Positions 6,354 through 8,893 of a stretch of DNA of 8,893 nucleotides are shown here, one piece after another. The notes under the pieces are model-generated. The model did no database searches and was not told the origin of the DNA. It worked only from the letters and a program-made list of their open reading frames with translations. The DNA is from Xanthobacteraceae bacterium (GTDB taxonomy: Bacteria; Pseudomonadota; Alphaproteobacteria; Rhizobiales; Xanthobacteraceae). The stretch's first letter is position 1; the number at the start of each line of letters is the position of its first letter. The position numbers and the translations under genes were made by a program. The stretch is taken from the NCBI GenBank assembly GCA_030039655.1, contig JASHVC010000185.1, positions 1 to 8,893 of the forward strand. The letters are read 5' to 3'.

Positions 6354-8545
6354 ACAACGCGGTTGGCAAAACTCAGCCGCTCAGACATTACCTTGATGAT
6401 ATAGCCTAACAACGCCAGCGCCGCCGCCGGATGCTCGACCTTGAGCCGCTCATAGGCGTTGAGATCAAGCGCATAGAGAACGCCAGGCGTTTCCGCCCGG
6501 ATCGTCGCGCTACGCGGCTGGCCGGAGATCAGGCCCATCTCGCCAACCGTGGTATGCGAGCGGAGGCTGCGGACCCGAATTTGATGGTCGCCGGAGCCTA
6601 CGAGAATGCCGACGCGGCCATCGAGGATGAAGTGCAAAGCGTCCGCCGGGTCGCCCTGCCGGGCAATAATATCGCCGGGAGCGACCTCCATGCGCACGCA
6701 TTGCTTCGCCAGAAAATCGGCGTGCTCGCCATTGCCGAAGGCTTCGGTCAGCCACTCATGCAGCGATTTGGCTTCGCCGCGGGCGCGTTGTGCTGACTCG
6801 ATGATGGCGTCCTCGCAGATTTCCAGCGCCTGATCGAGGTCCGGCAGCAGCAGGATGTCGTCCGTAAGAAAGCCGATAGCACGGAAGGGTCTGCCGAGCT
6901 CGGGGGTAAGATTCACCAGCACCAGGCGTGCACCACGCTCGTCGGCCGCGCGCTTGATCTGAGTGAAGCTGTGCGTAGCCGAAGAGTCGACGCCGTTCAC
7001 GAGACGAAAGTCGAACACGAGGAAACGACATTCCGGCAGGCTCACCAGCAACGACTTGATGTGCTCGTGGAGCCCATTGGCAGAGCCGAAAAACAAGTAG
7101 CTGTGGAGGGCCATGACCTGGATTTGGGCCCCGTTTTTCGCCAACACCGCCAGCTCTTCCGGGGAGCGGTCGAGAGAACTGCGAATTTCCGAGCCGTCGA
7201 AGCTATATTTGATCGCATTCACCCGGCTGGCGCTGAGCGCAAACGTGGCGCAGCCGATAACCACGCCTGACAGCACGCCGGCGATAAAGCCCCATTCGAC
7301 GATGATGACGGCGATTGCCAGCAGCGACAGGTATTCGGGAATAGACAGGCGGAACGCTGAGGTGATGAGCCATTGGTAGATCAGCATCCCGCCCAAATAG
7401 AGCAGCAGGCCGCCAAGCACATACTTTGGCACGTAGCCGAGCAGCGCCGGATCGACGGTGAGAACGAACGCGCATAGAGCGGCGACCACAATGCCAGACA
7501 GGCGGCCGCGCGCGCCGATCGAATGATTGAGCAATGTGCGGCTCAGCGAAATACAGCTCGTATAGCCGCCGAAGACCGCCGAACACAGATTCGCGAGCCC
7601 CAGCGTATTCAGTTCACGGTTGAGGTTGGCCTCCTGATGGGTCGCGTATTCGATGCCGGTTATGTTGAGAAGGGTGCTGATCGCGGTGACGAACATTACG
7701 GCGATCAAATCGCCGGTCAGCGCCGGCAATTGCTGCCATGGGAAAAGATCAAGCTCGTCACTGTGCCACGGCAGGTCGAGCACGTTCCGGGCCACGATCT
7801 TGAACATCCACCCGGTGGCCTCGGCGTCGTTTATCGAGGCCCCGGTTGCGGCAATCACCGCATAGGCGACTGCAGCGCAAATCAGCAGCACCGCCGGCGC
7901 CACCGCTGCGTTAGCAGCGCGCCGAAGTGTCAGAAAAAGCAGGATGCCGACAGCCGCGGCCGCGCCGAGCTTAGTCACGTTGGCGAGAAGCAGAAATTCC
8001 GTAGCATCGGCAAGCGCCAACGGATGATCAATGACAACACGGCATGCGCCTGAGATAACGAGCACGCCGGTTGCGCCGAGAAAGCCGCCGATAACCGGAT
8101 AAGGCACGAAGCGGATCGCTCGGCCGCCGCGGGCCAAGCCCAATCCACACAGCATTAGCCCGGTGAGCGCGCTGCTCATCGGCATCACGATCAGGGCCGC
8201 CACCAGCAGCCTGTCGCTGGCTCCAGCTGCTGCTAAGACCTGGGTCACGGAAGCGACCAGCGCGGCAGTCACCGCCGATGTCGAACTGTCCGGCCCGGCA
8301 ATGCTGTACGGCAGCGTGCTGCCGAGGGCGACCACGAGCGCGGCGACCGATGATGCGATGAAGCTCGCGGCAATGCCGTAGGCGAGCCACGGCGCCAACG
8401 GCCCGCTGAAAATCAGGGCCGCGAAGGACAACCCGAACGCCAGCGAAAGGACGCCGCAAACTGCGCCGGCTAACAGGTCGTGCCCCGCCGCGCTGATGCT
8501 TTCCGCCAACAGTTTTCGATCGCCCGTCAGCGCACTGAAAGCCAT
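6335..8545 (-). CDS. SulP-family anion transporter with STAS and C-terminal cyclic-nucleotide-binding domain
   Basis: A 736-residue inner-membrane protein. The SulP transport domain (about 22-440) has many hydrophobic helices, the family GPDSSTSA motif (84-91) and the conserved region with NRELNTLGLANL (309-320), FGG and LSRTLLNHSIGARGRLSG (334-351). A STAS domain follows (about 472-585, with VDSSATHSF at 519-527), then a CNBD (about 610-730). The CNBD phosphate-binding cassette GEMGLISGQPRSATI (668-682) keeps Glu669 and Arg678, which in this fold contact the ribose and cyclic phosphate, so it should bind cNMP. The family carries sulfate, bicarbonate or other anions; the substrate cannot be told here. 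The ATG at 8545 has GAGGA 9 bases upstream. It is the first of three - strand genes; the next starts 113 bases after its stop. The presence of a cyclase in the same cluster suggests cAMP control of transport (inference). No truncation is seen. Confidence 0.95.
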   Translation of the reverse strand: MAFSALTGDRKLLAESISAAGHDLLAGAVCGVLSLAFGLSFAALIFSGPLAPWLAYGIAASFIASSVAALVVALGSTLPYSIAGPDSSTSAVTAALVASVTQVLAAAGASDRLLVAALIVMPMSSALTGLMLCGLGLARGGRAIRFVPYPVIGGFLGATGVLVISGACRVVIDHPLALADATEFLLLANVTKLGAAAAVGILLFLTLRRAANAAVAPAVLLICAAVAYAVIAATGASINDAEATGWMFKIVARNVLDLPWHSDELDLFPWQQLPALTGDLIAVMFVTAISTLLNITGIEYATHQEANLNRELNTLGLANLCSAVFGGYTSCISLSRTLLNHSIGARGRLSGIVVAALCAFVLTVDPALLGYVPKYVLGGLLLYLGGMLIYQWLITSAFRLSIPEYLSLLAIAVIIVEWGFIAGVLSGVVIGCATFALSASRVNAIKYSFDGSEIRSSLDRSPEELAVLAKNGAQIQVMALHSYLFFGSANGLHEHIKSLLVSLPECRFLVFDFRLVNGVDSSATHSFTQIKRAADERGARLVLVNLTPELGRPFRAIGFLTDDILLLPDLDQALEICEDAIIESAQRARGEAKSLHEWLTEAFGNGEHADFLAKQCVRMEVAPGDIIARQGDPADALHFILDGRVGILVGSGDHQIRVRSLRSHTTVGEMGLISGQPRSATIRAETPGVLYALDLNAYERLKVEHPAAALALLGYIIKVMSERLSFANRVVGVLQR

Positions 8546-8691
8546 TGCGCGAAGTCCTCAACGCTTGCGAGCCGTCCCCGACGATCATAGGCGGGCGCCA
8601 CGGGCGTGACCACTCTTTCGCGAAAGGCCGCAGCACCCTTCCCTTCGGGATCCAGCCATGAGGTGGAACCCTGAAAGCCGTTCCGGCGCCA
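8527..8691 (-). pseudogene. Possible 3' remnant of an upstream reading frame overlapping the transporter start
   Basis: A - strand frame opens after TGA at 8694-8692 and runs 54 codons to TGA at 8529-8527, overlapping the transporter start by 19 bases. It has no ATG. Its end (RRGRLASVEDFAQWLSVR) looks protein-like and has moderately GC-rich third positions. The frame upstream of the 8692 stop is also open to the window edge (65 codons), but its codon use is less biased. This could be a decayed gene tail with a nonsense change, or chance. I do not recognise a family. Confidence 0.2.
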
Positions 8692-8893
8692 TCACTGAAA
8701 ATGCGATAGCGCCCGATCCACCGCCCACTTAAGGGCCGCTTCGATAAACCACCGGCAACAGCTATTGGTCAACTCCGCCAATCGCTTGCCGCGCACTTTT
8801 GCTTTTACAGGCGGGCTTTCAGATTGATCGCCTCGTTTGCCGCTCCCACGACGCGCGGGTGGCGGCAAACAATGGGATGCAGGCTCCAAGGCC
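8546..8893. other. Right-end stretch without a convincing gene
   Basis: About 350 bases upstream of the transporter gene. Apart from GAGGA at 8559-8555 (the transporter ribosome binding site), it holds only weak signals. On the - strand TTGACC (8772-8767) is followed after 18 bases by TTTATC (8748-8743), a poor promoter candidate that would give a leader of roughly 190 bases. There is an inverted repeat at 8835-8870 and the uncertain coding-like tail noted separately. No tRNA or mobile-element end was seen. Confidence 0.5.
8835..8870. repeat. Perfect 9-bp inverted repeat
   Basis: GTTTGCCGC (8835-8843) and GCGGCAAAC (8862-8870) are exact inverted repeats separated by 18 bases. No T run follows on either strand, so it is not a standard intrinsic terminator. 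It could be an operator for a dimeric regulator upstream of the transporter cluster or an RNA hairpin. Confidence 0.4.

Noticed and set aside
7523..8053. 176-codon + strand frame opposite the SulP transport domain
   Set aside because: It has no hydrophobic or domain pattern and lies antisense to conserved SulP motifs.
8028..8636. 202-codon - strand frame overlapping the transporter start
   Set aside because: It is Arg-rich and low complexity, and is out of frame with the well-supported SulP frame it overlaps for most of its length.

Overview
The window looks like accessory chromosomal DNA of a high-GC alphaproteobacterium, most likely of the Bradyrhizobium/Rhodopseudomonas type. This is inferred from the GC-rich third codon positions and from the protein styles: large autotransporter-like beta-helix proteins rich in Thr, Gly and Ser, a CHASE2-type cyclase, and an exported protein of a type I associate with rhizobial genomes. 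No ribosomal, tRNA or housekeeping marker is present, so the genus is a guess.

Layout. From the left edge to 3341 on the + strand runs the 3' part of a very large gene; its start lies outside the window. It encodes a repeat-rich, secreted beta-helix passenger followed by a propeptide-like segment and a complete subtilisin-type (S8) protease domain at the very C-terminus. A short convergent gap (3342-3380) with a small hairpin separates it from three genes on the - strand. In transcription order these are a SulP-family anion transporter with STAS and cyclic-nucleotide-binding (CNBD) domains (8545-6335), a small exported protein of unknown function (6221-5532), and a CHASE2-containing class III adenylate cyclase (5519-3381). 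The last two are 12 bases apart. A candidate extended -10 promoter lies in the 113-base gap after the transporter gene. The right end (8546-8893) holds no convincing gene, only a weak coding-like tail and a 9-bp inverted repeat.

How the genes may work together. The most interesting reading is a local cAMP circuit. A periplasm-facing CHASE2 sensor, perhaps tuned by the co-encoded exported protein, drives an intact catalytic cyclase domain. Its product could bind the CNBD on the C-terminal end of the adjacent SulP transporter, whose phosphate-binding cassette keeps the key Glu and Arg. The cyclase has Thr where many class III enzymes have Asp, the class IIIb signature known from bicarbonate-responsive cyclases, and the SulP family includes bicarbonate transporters. 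A bicarbonate/anion-cAMP-transporter loop is therefore a concrete hypothesis. Domains and key residues are read directly from the sequence; the circuit is inference.
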